Below, one piece after another: positions 1-8,265 of a DNA stretch of 11,756 bases. The DNA is taken from positions 1 to 11,756 of the forward strand of contig CALCDS010000335.1 of NCBI GenBank assembly GCA_937900065.1, read 5' to 3'. The position numbers and the translations under genes were made by a program. The first letter of the stretch is position 1. The number at the start of each line of letters is the position of its first letter. The notes beneath the pieces are model-generated. The model searched no databases and was not told the origin of the DNA. It saw only the letters and a program-made list of their open reading frames with translations. This DNA comes from an uncultured Clostridiaceae bacterium. GTDB lineage: Bacteria; Bacillota; Clostridia; Clostridiales; Oxobacteraceae.

Positions 1-111
1 TGTTGAGGGAAAATAACATTTAGTAAGGGCTATGTTAAAGTTAATGTTGATTTTTGAGCATCTTTGCTAAACAGAGCCAAAGAAAAAATTTATCAAGCCG
101 AGGTGGTATAT

Positions 112-297
112 TTGGATAGTCTTGAGCAATTAAGGTCCATAGCCCAGCAGTGCAGCGCTTTTGACCCTATAGAAAAAAATATATTGAGTTCAGATGTCGC
201 TAGAAAAGATGGCATAAACTGTACCATGTGCACACATTATGACGGCGGCAAATGCCGTATTAAAGATGAAATACTTACAAGCATGGATCAAACTTAA
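112..297 (+). CDS. Small hypothetical protein with a CxxC-x7-C cluster
   Basis: This encodes an acidic protein of 61 residues that I do not recognise as a named family. I chose the TTG start at 112 because AGGTGG (101-106) sits five bases upstream; the frame is open back to a TTG at 64, but no ribosome binding site precedes that one. The protein begins MDSLEQLRSIAQQCSAF and contains CTMCTHYDGGKC near its C-terminus, a spacing that could bind a metal such as zinc. No signal peptide or membrane segment is visible. The stop codon lies 7 bases before the likely start of the PrsW-family gene, so the two are probably co-transcribed and translationally coupled. A role with the protease is only inferred from position. 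Bases 1-111 hold no gene or promoter that I can support. Confidence 0.6.
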   Translation: MDSLEQLRSIAQQCSAFDPIEKNILSSDVARKDGINCTMCTHYDGGKCRIKDEILTSMDQT

Positions 298-304
298 TTC
301 TAAA

Positions 305-991
305 ATGGAACTGTTATTTTTGATTGCACTGGCGCCGGTGGTTGCCCTGATATTATATATATATCAAAAAGACAGATATGACAGGGAACCGCCGGCACTT
401 CTTGTTAAAATTTTTATATACGGTGCATTGACGGTAATACCTGTTTATATAGTGGAAAAAATATTATCCATTTTTGATGTTTTCACAGGTTTATTATCGG
501 CAGCATATACATCTTTTATCATAGCAGGGCTTACTGAGGAATACTTTAAAAGGCTTGTAGTGACTAAATTCGCATGCCCAAATAAAAATTATGATGAGAA
601 GCTCGATGGAATAGTTTACAGTGTCATGTCTGCACTTGGATTTGCTTCAGTTGAGAACGTGATGTATTTATTAAGAGGTATGCGCAATTTTGTATATACT
701 GGGATTTCAAGAGGTATTTTTGCAGTGCCGGCTCACATGCTCTTTGGAATAACGATGGGTTACTACCTTTCGCTTTCCAAATTTGCAGATGATGAGGCAA
801 AGCAGAACACATACTTTCGCAAATCCCTGTATGTGCCTGCATTATTGCATGGAATATATGATTTTACGCTGATAAGCGGTTTTACGAACTTGATATTCGT
901 ATTCATCGCATTCGTGTTTTATCTGTGGAAAGTAAACTTAAACAGGCTCAATGAATATGTTGAAGAGTCGAGATATAAAAATAGAGGATGA
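305..991 (+). CDS. prsW: PrsW-family intramembrane metalloprotease
   Basis: This is a polytopic membrane protein of 228 residues belonging to the PrsW (MEROPS M82) family, related to CAAX-type proteases. In Bacillus subtilis PrsW makes the first cut in the anti-sigma factor RsiW; the substrate here is unknown. Family motifs are all visible: EEYFKR (glutamates 78-79), GFASVEN (Glu117), PAHMLFG (His144) and LLHGIYD (His182, Asp186), which form the presumed metal site within membrane helices. About seven or eight hydrophobic segments are seen, the first directly at the N-terminus (MELLFLIALAPVVALILYIY), followed by the KDRYDREP stretch common after helix 1 in this family. The frame is open to an ATG at 239, but that would overlap the upstream gene. 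The ATG at 305 gives the usual family N-terminus, although no good ribosome binding site precedes it, which suggests coupling to the upstream gene. No sigma or anti-sigma gene is adjacent, so the regulatory target cannot be read from context. Confidence 0.88.
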   Translation: MELLFLIALAPVVALILYIYQKDRYDREPPALLVKIFIYGALTVIPVYIVEKILSIFDVFTGLLSAAYTSFIIAGLTEEYFKRLVVTKFACPNKNYDEKLDGIVYSVMSALGFASVENVMYLLRGMRNFVYTGISRGIFAVPAHMLFGITMGYYLSLSKFADDEAKQNTYFRKSLYVPALLHGIYDFTLISGFTNLIFVFIAFVFYLWKVNLNRLNEYVEESRYKNRG

Positions 992-1017
992 TATAGCGCA
1001 TAACCTCTGTTTTTTTT
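983..1017 (+). terminator. Likely intrinsic terminator after the PrsW gene
   Basis: AGAGG (983-987) pairs with CCTCT (1004-1008) and ATG (988-990) pairs with CAT (999-1001), with two unpaired A residues on the 3' side and an 8-base loop. Eight consecutive T residues follow at 1010-1017. The stop codon of the protease gene lies inside the hairpin. The stem is short and bulged, so strength is uncertain. Confidence 0.5.
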
Positions 1018-1030
1018 AACCATTCGGTTA

Positions 1031-1039
1031 TGCTATAAT
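1031..1039 (+). promoter_or_regulatory. Extended -10 promoter for the miaB-mutSL-miaA-hfq run
   Basis: TGCTATAAT carries a perfect -10 hexamer (1034-1039) with an upstream TG, and TATGC before the hexamer fits the Gram-positive TRTGn extension. No good -35 box is present: the position 17 bases upstream is only a T-run, as is common for extended -10 promoters. Transcription would begin near 1046, giving a leader of about 60 bases before miaB. Confidence 0.6.
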
Positions 1040-1105
1040 ATGATTAATTGTTCCTTTAAATGATAGATACGGATGATGATGCACCTTTTGGGAGGTTTTA
1101 TAAAC

Positions 1106-2449
1106 ATGGGATGTGATACTGGCGTGAAACAAAAGCGCTTTTTTATAGAGACCTGGGGCTGCCAAATGAACGAGGAAGATTCTGAAAAGCTGTCAGGAAT
1201 GCTCGAATCGATGGGCTATGCAAAAACCGATATAAAAAAAGAAGCTGATATAATAATATTCAATACATGCTGTGTCAGGGAAAATGCAGAGCTTAAAGTG
1301 TATGGTAACCTTGGAGCTTTAAAAAATCTAAAAAAATCAAATCCCGGCATTACAATTGCGGTATGCGGATGCATGATGCAGCAGAGAGGCATTGCGGAAA
1401 ACATCAAAAAAAGATATCCGTTTGTAAACCTGATTTTCGGCACCAACAACATACATCGTTTTCCAGAGCTCATAAACAATGCCATGCAGTCTGAAAATAC
1501 GATAATGGAAGTAGAAGACGACGAGGGTGAAATCGTTGAAGGGGTTCCGATAGATAGGAAAAGCAAAATAAAGGCGCTTGTTACAATAATGTATGGATGC
1601 AATAATTTCTGTACATATTGCGTTGTGCCATATGTAAGAGGCCGTGAAAGAAGCAGAAAATCAAAAGATATACTTGATGAGGTCAAAAAGCTTGGACAGG
1701 ACGGATATAAGGAAATAACCCTTTTAGGACAAAACGTGAATTCCTATGGAAAAGGGCTTGACGAAGATATAAATTTTGCAAAACTTTTATATATGTTAAA
1801 CGATGTGGATGGGATACAAAGGATCAGGTTCATGACTTCCCATCCTAAGGATTTGTCTGATGAGCTTATAGATGCCGTGAAAAATTGCAACAAAGTATGC
1901 AAGCATATACACCTTCCTTTGCAATCAGGCTCGACCAGAATCTTAAAGAAGATGAACCGAAACTATACAAAGGAAGAATATCTATCCCTTGCTGATAAAA
2001 TGAAGAGCAAAATACCAGGGCTAGCGATTACCACAGATATAATCGTAGGTTTCCCTGGAGAGACTGAAGAAGATTTTGAGGAAACAATGGATGTCGTTCA
2101 AAGAGTCGGGTTTGATTCTGCTTTTACTTTTCTTTTCTCTCCAAGAGATAAGACACCTGCAGCAGATATGCCGGATCAAATAGATGATGATACAAAGCAC
2201 AAAAGGTTTAACAGGCTGGTTGATTTGTTAAATACGATAGGCCTTCAAAAAAATCTGAAATATGTTGGGAGAGTTGTTGAAGTTTTAGCTGAGGGCATAA
2301 GCAAAAACGATGAGTCCAAATTTATGGGAAGGACCGACACTGGCAAACTTGTGAATTTCAAAGCCGGTCTTGATGTAACAGGCAAAATCGTAAAGCTAAG
2401 GATAGATGAAGCTCAGACCTGGTCGTTAAACGGTGAATTAGTGGATTGA
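1106..2449 (+). CDS. miaB: tRNA-2-methylthio-N6-dimethylallyladenosine37 synthase MiaB
   Basis: MiaB is a radical-SAM enzyme that converts i6A37 to ms2i6A37 in tRNAs reading UNN codons, using two [4Fe-4S] clusters. The 447-residue protein shows the three domains in order. The N-terminal methylthiotransferase domain has cluster cysteines in GCQMN (Cys19), NTCCVRE (Cys55) and CGCMMQQ (Cys89). The radical-SAM domain has YGCNNFCTYC (Cys165, Cys169, Cys172) followed by VVPYVRGRERSR. A C-terminal TRAM domain for RNA binding runs from about 380 to the end. The frame is open to an ATG at 1073, but GGGAGG (1090-1095) is spaced for the ATG at 1106, so I use that start. The GCQMN and RGRE signatures favour MiaB over MtaB or RimO. 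The substrate of this enzyme is the product of MiaA, encoded three genes downstream in the same run. The gene follows an extended -10 promoter and lies 29 bases before mutS. Confidence 0.95.
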   Translation: MGCDTGVKQKRFFIETWGCQMNEEDSEKLSGMLESMGYAKTDIKKEADIIIFNTCCVRENAELKVYGNLGALKNLKKSNPGITIAVCGCMMQQRGIAENIKKRYPFVNLIFGTNNIHRFPELINNAMQSENTIMEVEDDEGEIVEGVPIDRKSKIKALVTIMYGCNNFCTYCVVPYVRGRERSRKSKDILDEVKKLGQDGYKEITLLGQNVNSYGKGLDEDINFAKLLYMLNDVDGIQRIRFMTSHPKDLSDELIDAVKNCNKVCKHIHLPLQSGSTRILKKMNRNYTKEEYLSLADKMKSKIPGLAITTDIIVGFPGETEEDFEETMDVVQRVGFDSAFTFLFSPRDKTPAADMPDQIDDDTKHKRFNRLVDLLNTIGLQKNLKYVGRVVEVLAEGISKNDESKFMGRTDTGKLVNFKAGLDVTGKIVKLRIDEAQTWSLNGELVD

Positions 2450-2478
2450 GAATACAGTGAAAAAGGAAGTGACATTGT

Positions 2479-5097
2479 ATGGCCAAAGTAACACCTATGA
2501 TGCAGCAGTACTTGCAGATTAAAGAACAGTACGATGACTGCATACTTTTTTTTAGGATAGGGGATTTCTATGAAATGTTCTTTGATGATGCCAAGATAGC
2601 ATCGCGAGAACTTGAACTGGTTCTTACAGGCAAGGACTGCGGTCTTGAAGAGAGGGCTCCAATGTGCGGGATACCATACCATGCTGCTGATTCATACATA
2701 TCAAAGCTGATTGAAAAGGGACACAAGGTAGCCATATGCGAGCAGATGGAAGATCCCGCGCTCGCCAAGGGCATAGTAAAGCGTGATATCATAAAAGTAA
2801 TAACTCCAGGCACTGTGACAGATACGAATATGCTCGATGAAAAAAGAAACAATTATATAATGTGCATTTATAAAAATGGAGAATGGTATGGCATTTCGTA
2901 TTGTGATATATCGACCGGAGAATTCCATGCTTCAGAGTTTAAACACAATGGAGAACAGAAGGTATTTGATGAAATAGCAAGGCTGTATCCTTCTGAAATA
3001 ATATATAACACACAGTTTAAAAACAATGAAAAGATGTTGAAGCGCATAAACGATAGGTTTAACATATCACACAGCCAATATGACGATACATACTTTGAGT
3101 ATAATGCCTGTATAAAAAAGGTAAATGACCAGTTTAAGAATATAGATAAAAAGATGACCCTGACATCGGGCATCTGCGCATGCGGGGCTCTGCTCTGCTA
3201 TATAGAAGAAACTCAAAAGACAAGCCTTCTGCATATAAATACGCTCAACATATATTCGGCGGACGACTTTATGGTGCTCGATATGGCAACAAGGCGTAAT
3301 CTTGAGCTTACCGAAACCATCCGCACACAGTCGAAGAAAGGTTCGCTCCTTTGGATAATAGACAGGACAGTCACAGCAATGGGTGCGAGGATGATGAGGC
3401 GCTGGGTCGATGAACCTCTTGTACACAGGGAAAGCATCGAGTACAGGCTTGATGCTGTGGAGGAGCTTTACAACAATGTATATGTCAGAGAATTTTTAAG
3501 GGAAAAGCTAAAGGGAATATACGATATTGAAAGGCTGATAGGCAAAATAGTATATGGAAATATAAATGCAAGGGATCTGGTATCTTTAAAGCAATCGATA
3601 GCCTCGCTTCCAGCGATCAAGGAATGCATAGCCGAGTGTAAATCTTCAATGCTCATGAATTTAAAAACCGGAATAGATATACTCGATGATGTATATGACC
3701 TGATAGATAAATCGATCACAGACAATCCTCCGATGTCGGTAAAAGACGGGCTTATAATAAAGGATGGATATAATGAAACCATTGATAAGTTGAGAAGCGC
3801 TTCAAGGGATGGAAAGGACTGGATTGCAAAGCTCGAAGAAAAGGAAAGAGAAGTTACCGGGATCAAGTCTTTAAAAGTCGGTTATAACAAAGTGTTTGGA
3901 TATTATATTGAAATAACGCGTTCTAATTTAAACCTCGTTCCGGAGGACAGGTATATAAGGAAACAGACTCTGGCCAACTCTGAAAGGTATATAACGCCTG
4001 AATTAAAAGAAATGGAGTCCACGATACTCGGAGCCGAGGAAAAGGTCGTACAGCTTGAATATGAAGTCTTCTGCGGTATTAGAGACACCATATCCAAACA
4101 GATTGAAAGGATCCAGAAAACCGCTTATGCAATCTCCAATCTGGATGTGCTATGCTCGCTATCGACAGCAGCCCTTGAAAACGATTATGTAAAGCCTGTG
4201 TTTGCTGATAACGGCTCGATATCCATAAAAGACGGAAGGCATCCGGTTGTGGAAAAGACTTTGTCAGGCGGCATGTTTGTTCCAAACGATACATACCTTG
4301 ATAACGGCAAGGACAGGATATCGATCATAACAGGGCCGAATATGGCTGGAAAAAGCACCTATATGAGGCAGGTTGCACTGATTGTGATAATGGCTCAGAT
4401 AGGCTCATTCGTACCTGCAAAATCGGCTGAAATAGGAATAGTGGACAGGATATTCACAAGAATCGGAGCTTCTGACGATCTATCCGCAGGACAGAGCACG
4501 TTCATGGTAGAGATGTCAGAGGTTGCATATATATTGAAAAATGCCACGAGCGAAAGCCTGATACTATTGGATGAAGTGGGCAGAGGTACAAGCACATTTG
4601 ATGGATTGAGCATTGCATGGGCTGTCGTGGAATATATAAGCGATAAATCAAAAATAGGGGCCAAGACACTTTTTGCGACCCATTACCATGAGCTTACCGA
4701 ACTTGAGGGAAGGATAGAAGGTATTAAGAATTACCGAATATCGGTAAAGGAACATGGGGACGATATAATATTCTTAAGAAAGATAGTGCGCGGCGGTGCA
4801 GATCAGAGCTATGGCATACAGGTTGCAAAGCTTGCAGGGCTGCCTGAGGAAGTAATTAAAAAAGCCAAAGAGATAATATCAAAATTGGAAAGCAGCGATA
4901 TAATCAAAATCAAATCTGCTGATGATGAAGCAGCAGTAGAAAGCAGCGATGAAGATTACAAACAGCTTGACTTTTTCAGTTTTGGAGGCAATGATATAAT
5001 AAATGAACTTAGAAAAATAGAAGTTGATAATACGACTCCAATGGAAGCCTTGAACATACTTGACAGGCTGGTTAAAAAAGCAAAGTCTAAAAATTAG
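2479..5097 (+). CDS. mutS: DNA mismatch repair protein MutS
   Basis: MutS dimers recognise base mismatches and small loops after replication and, with ATP, recruit MutL. The 872-residue protein is a normal full-length MutS1. The N-terminal mismatch-binding domain carries GDFYEMF, with the Phe-x-Glu wedge at Phe30 and Glu32. The ATPase domain has Walker A GPNMAGKST (619-627), the segment ASDDLSAGQSTFMVEM, Walker B LILLDE (694-699) and TLFATHYHEL, the conserved histidine region. Near the C-terminus QLDFF (829-833) matches the beta-clamp binding pentapeptide used by Bacillus MutS to ride with the replication fork. The start ATG follows AGGAAGTGA (about 2464-2472). mutL begins 13 bases after the stop, so the two partner proteins are made from one transcript. 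The length and motifs exclude MutS2, which has a C-terminal Smr domain and lacks the Phe-x-Glu domain. Confidence 0.98.
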   Translation: MAKVTPMMQQYLQIKEQYDDCILFFRIGDFYEMFFDDAKIASRELELVLTGKDCGLEERAPMCGIPYHAADSYISKLIEKGHKVAICEQMEDPALAKGIVKRDIIKVITPGTVTDTNMLDEKRNNYIMCIYKNGEWYGISYCDISTGEFHASEFKHNGEQKVFDEIARLYPSEIIYNTQFKNNEKMLKRINDRFNISHSQYDDTYFEYNACIKKVNDQFKNIDKKMTLTSGICACGALLCYIEETQKTSLLHINTLNIYSADDFMVLDMATRRNLELTETIRTQSKKGSLLWIIDRTVTAMGARMMRRWVDEPLVHRESIEYRLDAVEELYNNVYVREFLREKLKGIYDIERLIGKIVYGNINARDLVSLKQSIASLPAIKECIAECKSSMLMNLKTGIDILDDVYDLIDKSITDNPPMSVKDGLIIKDGYNETIDKLRSASRDGKDWIAKLEEKEREVTGIKSLKVGYNKVFGYYIEITRSNLNLVPEDRYIRKQTLANSERYITPELKEMESTILGAEEKVVQLEYEVFCGIRDTISKQIERIQKTAYAISNLDVLCSLSTAALENDYVKPVFADNGSISIKDGRHPVVEKTLSGGMFVPNDTYLDNGKDRISIITGPNMAGKSTYMRQVALIVIMAQIGSFVPAKSAEIGIVDRIFTRIGASDDLSAGQSTFMVEMSEVAYILKNATSESLILLDEVGRGTSTFDGLSIAWAVVEYISDKSKIGAKTLFATHYHELTELEGRIEGIKNYRISVKEHGDDIIFLRKIVRGGADQSYGIQVAKLAGLPEEVIKKAKEIISKLESSDIIKIKSADDEAAVESSDEDYKQLDFFSFGGNDIINELRKIEVDNTTPMEALNILDRLVKKAKSKN

Positions 5098-5110
5098 GCG
5101 GTGAAACGTT

Positions 5111-6952
5111 ATGGGAAAGATACATATACTCGATGAAAACATATCTAACAAGATATCTGCCGGAGAAGTTGTCGAAAGACCGGCTTCGGTTGTAAAAGAG
5201 CTTGTTGAAAACTCAATAGATGCCGGTTCAACATCCATAACTGTTGAAATAAAAAACGGAGGGACCTCATATATAAGGGTATCAGATAACGGGATAGGCA
5301 TGGATCCGGATGATGCCAAAAATTCATTCATACGCCATGCCACAAGCAAAATAAATACGGCGCAGGATCTAACCAATATAACCACTTTGGGGTTCAGGGG
5401 AGAAGCTTTGGCAAGCATTGCTTCGGTTTCTGAAGTTGAGATGGCTACCAAGCCTCATGAGTCAACATTTGGCACCAAAATTGTGATTGAAGGCGGCAAA
5501 CTCAAATTTTCAGGCGATACAGGCTGTAATGACGGCACTTCAATAATTGTAAAAAATCTTTTTTATAATACTCCGGCCCGTTTGAAATTTTTAAAACGTG
5601 AATCAAGGGAAGCTGCCGTTATTTCCGATATAATATATAAACTTGCGATATCAAGGCCCGACATATCGTTTAAATTCATAAACAACAATAAAATGATATT
5701 CAATACGCAAGGCGACGGCATATTGAAAAATACGCTCCTTACGCTTTACGGCATGGACATATATAAATCGCTTATAGAAGTATCGTACAAGGGAAACGTA
5801 CTGTCGGTTTCAGGCTTTATAGGAAAGCCTGATATAGCAAGATCGAACCGCAACTACCAGATATTTTTCGTAAATAAAAGATATATCCAAAACAGAATGC
5901 TCTCTGCTGCAGTCGATAATGCTTATAAAACCTTTTTAATGATAAATAAATTTGCATATTGTATACTGTTTATATCCATATATCCTGATTTAGTGGATGT
6001 AAATGTACATCCGACCAAGGCTGAAGTAAGGTTTCAAGATGATAAGGAAGTTTTTTCAGCGGTTTTCAATACCGTAAGAAACGGACTTGCCGGAGAGAAT
6101 TTGATTCCTGAAGTGGACAAAGATAAAAAAATATATCAAGGTCCAAGTGCAAAGCAGCAAACGCTTTCAGATTATACAAATCATATGTTCTTAAGGGAAA
6201 ACGGTTTTAAGCCCCAAGACGATAAAACAGACCCAATAGAATATGATGGTATGAAAAAAGAATATGAAACCCTCAGCAGTCTGCAAATCGATGATAAAAA
6301 CATACTTAAAAAGAGCGAAAATGATTTTGACGATGAAAATGTAAACCATGATTCAGATTCTAAAGCTTTAAACCTTCTTCCACCTCTTGTGGTTATCGGA
6401 CAGTGTCTATTTACATATATACTTGCACAAGGTCCTGACGGCCTTTATATAATAGACCAGCACGCCGCCCATGAGAGGATAATGTATGAAAAGTTTAAAA
6501 GCGCATATGAAAGAGGAGGGGTACAATCTCAAAAATTGCTCTCACCTCTTGTGATAGACCTTAGTCCCGGCGAAATCTGCAATGTTAAAGAAAACTTTGA
6601 AATAATAACAAAACTGGGTTTTGAACTAGAGTTTTTTGGCAATAATTCAGTTATGCTGCGTTCAGTTCCATTAGTGTTTGGTTCTCCACAGCTTAAAAAA
6701 TTTTTCTTTGAAATAATTGATTCTTTTGAAGATACTTCCAAGGGGAATCATTCCTCGATAGATAAGATGATATATACCATGGCCTGCAGGAGCGCTGTAA
6801 AAGCAAACGACAGACTCAGCATCAAGGAGATGGAAGAGCTGATAGATGAGCTTCGACGGACATATAATCCGTACACATGCCCGCATGGCAGGCCGACGAT
6901 AATAAAACTCACGCGAAATGAGCTTGAAAAAAAATTTAAAAGGATACAGTAA
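5111..6952 (+). CDS. mutL: DNA mismatch repair endonuclease MutL
   Basis: MutL links mismatch-bound MutS to strand removal. The 613-residue protein has an N-terminal GHKL ATPase: ELVENSIDAG (Glu30, Asn34), DNGIGM (59-64), RHATSKI (75-81) and GFRGEAL (94-100). A low-complexity charged linker runs from about 330 to 425. The C-terminal dimerisation domain carries the metal-dependent nuclease motifs: DQHAAHERIMYE (449-460), ACRSAV (558-563) and CPHGRP (590-595). This is therefore the nicking form found in organisms without MutH and Dam-directed repair. QKLLSP (474-479) resembles the Bacillus MutL clamp-contact motif QEMIVP. The start follows GGCGGTGA (5097-5104), which overlaps the mutS stop codon and implies coupling. 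The stop codon TAA overlaps the miaA start by one base. Nothing looks broken or truncated. Confidence 0.97.
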   Translation: MGKIHILDENISNKISAGEVVERPASVVKELVENSIDAGSTSITVEIKNGGTSYIRVSDNGIGMDPDDAKNSFIRHATSKINTAQDLTNITTLGFRGEALASIASVSEVEMATKPHESTFGTKIVIEGGKLKFSGDTGCNDGTSIIVKNLFYNTPARLKFLKRESREAAVISDIIYKLAISRPDISFKFINNNKMIFNTQGDGILKNTLLTLYGMDIYKSLIEVSYKGNVLSVSGFIGKPDIARSNRNYQIFFVNKRYIQNRMLSAAVDNAYKTFLMINKFAYCILFISIYPDLVDVNVHPTKAEVRFQDDKEVFSAVFNTVRNGLAGENLIPEVDKDKKIYQGPSAKQQTLSDYTNHMFLRENGFKPQDDKTDPIEYDGMKKEYETLSSLQIDDKNILKKSENDFDDENVNHDSDSKALNLLPPLVVIGQCLFTYILAQGPDGLYIIDQHAAHERIMYEKFKSAYERGGVQSQKLLSPLVIDLSPGEICNVKENFEIITKLGFELEFFGNNSVMLRSVPLVFGSPQLKKFFFEIIDSFEDTSKGNHSSIDKMIYTMACRSAVKANDRLSIKEMEELIDELRRTYNPYTCPHGRPTIIKLTRNELEKKFKRIQ

Positions 6953-7902
6953 TGGCAATGAAAAAATCTTTAATAATACTTTTGGGGCCAACCGCTGTCG
7001 GCAAGACGGACATATCGATAAAGCTGGCCCGTGATTTGAACTGTGAAATAATATCTGCAGATTCGATGCAGGTTTATAGATATATGAATATTGGAACGGC
7101 AAAAATATCAAAGTCTGAAATGCAGGGCATACCGCATCATCTGATAGATGTCGTAGACCCTGATGAGGATTTTTCGGTATCAATATTTAAGGATATGGCA
7201 GGAAAGTGCATAGACGACATATTAAAACGCGGTAAACTTCCAATGGTTGTAGGAGGAACAGGGTTGTATATAAACTCATTGACCCACAGCATGGATTTTT
7301 CCGAAGCCTTGGAAGACCCGAAGTACCGCAGAGAGCTGATCGATTTAGCACATGAAAAGGGCAATTCATATGTTCATGAAATGCTAAAGGACGTTGATCA
7401 TGAATCCTATGTAAGGCTTCATGAAAATGATTTAAAGAGGGTAATAAGGGCACTTGAGGTATTCAAACATACTGGGAAAACAATATCCGAATACCAGAAA
7501 AAGTCAAGGGATAAGCCTATAGAATATAACCCATGCATGGTGGGATTGATAATGGAAAGGCAAAAATTATACAGCAGAGTCAACGAAAGGGTCGACCGCA
7601 TGATAAAAAAGGGACTGGTAGAGGAAGTCAAAAGCCTTCTTGAAATGGGATATGACAAGAACCTCACTTCCATGCAAGGGTTGGGATATAAAGAAATGAT
7701 ATCATACCTGGAAGGTGAATGCTCTCTTGAAGACGCTGTTTATATATTAAAGAAGAACACAAGGCATTTTGCTAAAAGACAGCTGACCTGGTTTAGAAGG
7801 GAAAAAAGCATCAAATGGGTGGATGTAGGAGAAATGGATGATAGAGATAATATCGTTAAAAATATTGAAAAATATGTTGCAGGAAAATTTAACTCTATAT
7901 AG
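6952..7902 (+). CDS. miaA: tRNA dimethylallyltransferase MiaA
   Basis: MiaA transfers a dimethylallyl group from dimethylallyl diphosphate to N6 of A37 next to the anticodon, making i6A37, the substrate of MiaB. The 316-residue protein has the P-loop GPTAVGKT (12-19), the DSMQVYR segment (37-43, Asp37 being the presumed catalytic base), GTAK (48-51), HHLIDVVDPDEDFSV, GGTGLYI, and near the C-terminus TRHFAKRQLTWFRRE, all typical of the family. The ATG overlaps the mutL stop (TAATG), and AAAGGA (about 6938-6943) provides a ribosome binding site inside the end of mutL; a second ATG two codons on (6958) is a possible alternative start. miaA followed by hfq is a widely conserved arrangement. Loss of this modification weakens codon-anticodon pairing and in other bacteria alters mutation frequency, which fits its place beside mutSL. 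Confidence 0.97.
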   Translation: MAMKKSLIILLGPTAVGKTDISIKLARDLNCEIISADSMQVYRYMNIGTAKISKSEMQGIPHHLIDVVDPDEDFSVSIFKDMAGKCIDDILKRGKLPMVVGGTGLYINSLTHSMDFSEALEDPKYRRELIDLAHEKGNSYVHEMLKDVDHESYVRLHENDLKRVIRALEVFKHTGKTISEYQKKSRDKPIEYNPCMVGLIMERQKLYSRVNERVDRMIKKGLVEEVKSLLEMGYDKNLTSMQGLGYKEMISYLEGECSLEDAVYILKKNTRHFAKRQLTWFRREKSIKWVDVGEMDDRDNIVKNIEKYVAGKFNSI

Positions 7903-7937
7903 AAATATCTAATAATATGTTTTAGGAGGATGGTACT

Positions 7938-8219
7938 ATGATAAACAAAATAAACAATAATTTGCAGGATGTTTTTCTGAATCAAGCAAGAAAAGGCCAT
8001 ATACCTGTTACAATACATTTAACAAATGGTTTTCAACTTAAAGGCGGTTTTGTAAAGGGATTTGACAATTTTACAATAATACTCGAAATAGATTCCAGAC
8101 AGATACTTGTATATAAGCATGCTGTATCCACGATATCTCCCCAAAAACCGGTGCTATTCACAAACAATACCGAAAATACTAGTGCTGAAACAGCCGAAAA
8201 GGAAGAAACCGAGCAGTGA
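7938..8219 (+). CDS. hfq: RNA chaperone Hfq
   Basis: Hfq forms a hexameric Sm-fold ring that binds small RNAs and mRNAs. The 93-residue protein has the N-terminal helix NLQDVFLNQARKGHIPV, the Sm1 segment with GFQLKGGFVKGFDNFTI, and the Sm2 motif VYKHAVSTI (Lys60 and His61 line the proximal U-binding pore). On the rim, the position of the RRER patch of Escherichia coli reads ARKG, so the basic patch is reduced; Firmicutes proteins commonly differ here. After the Sm core (to about residue 72) comes a disordered tail rich in Thr, Asn, Ala and Glu that is longer than the very short tail of Bacillus Hfq. A strong AGGAGG (7924-7929) lies eight bases before the ATG. The gene is last in the miaB-mutS-mutL-miaA-hfq run, 35 bases after miaA. 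I see no clear terminator directly after it. Confidence 0.96.
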   Translation: MINKINNNLQDVFLNQARKGHIPVTIHLTNGFQLKGGFVKGFDNFTIILEIDSRQILVYKHAVSTISPQKPVLFTNNTENTSAETAEKEETEQ

Positions 8220-8265
8220 TTTTATATTTAACTCTTTTTGCTCTATTTTATTAAATCACCCTCTG

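Noticed and set aside
1216..1686. Long antisense open frame of 156 codons within miaB
   Set aside because: It lies wholly inside a strongly supported miaB, has no ribosome binding site of note, and its low-complexity Ser/Phe-rich sequence is typical of a shadow frame.
4879..5451. Antisense open frame of 190 codons across the mutS-mutL junction
   Set aside because: It is opposite conserved MutS C-terminal and MutL ATPase motifs and resembles no family; it is a shadow of AT-rich coding.
6671..7183. Antisense open frame of 170 codons across the mutL-miaA junction
   Set aside because: Covers conserved motifs of both genes on the other strand, with no recognisable domain or start signal.
7865..7903. 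Separate promoter directly in front of hfq
   Set aside because: TTGAAA at 7865 has only a poor -10 (TTTAAC) at 17 bases, and other pairings have wrong spacing; not enough to call.
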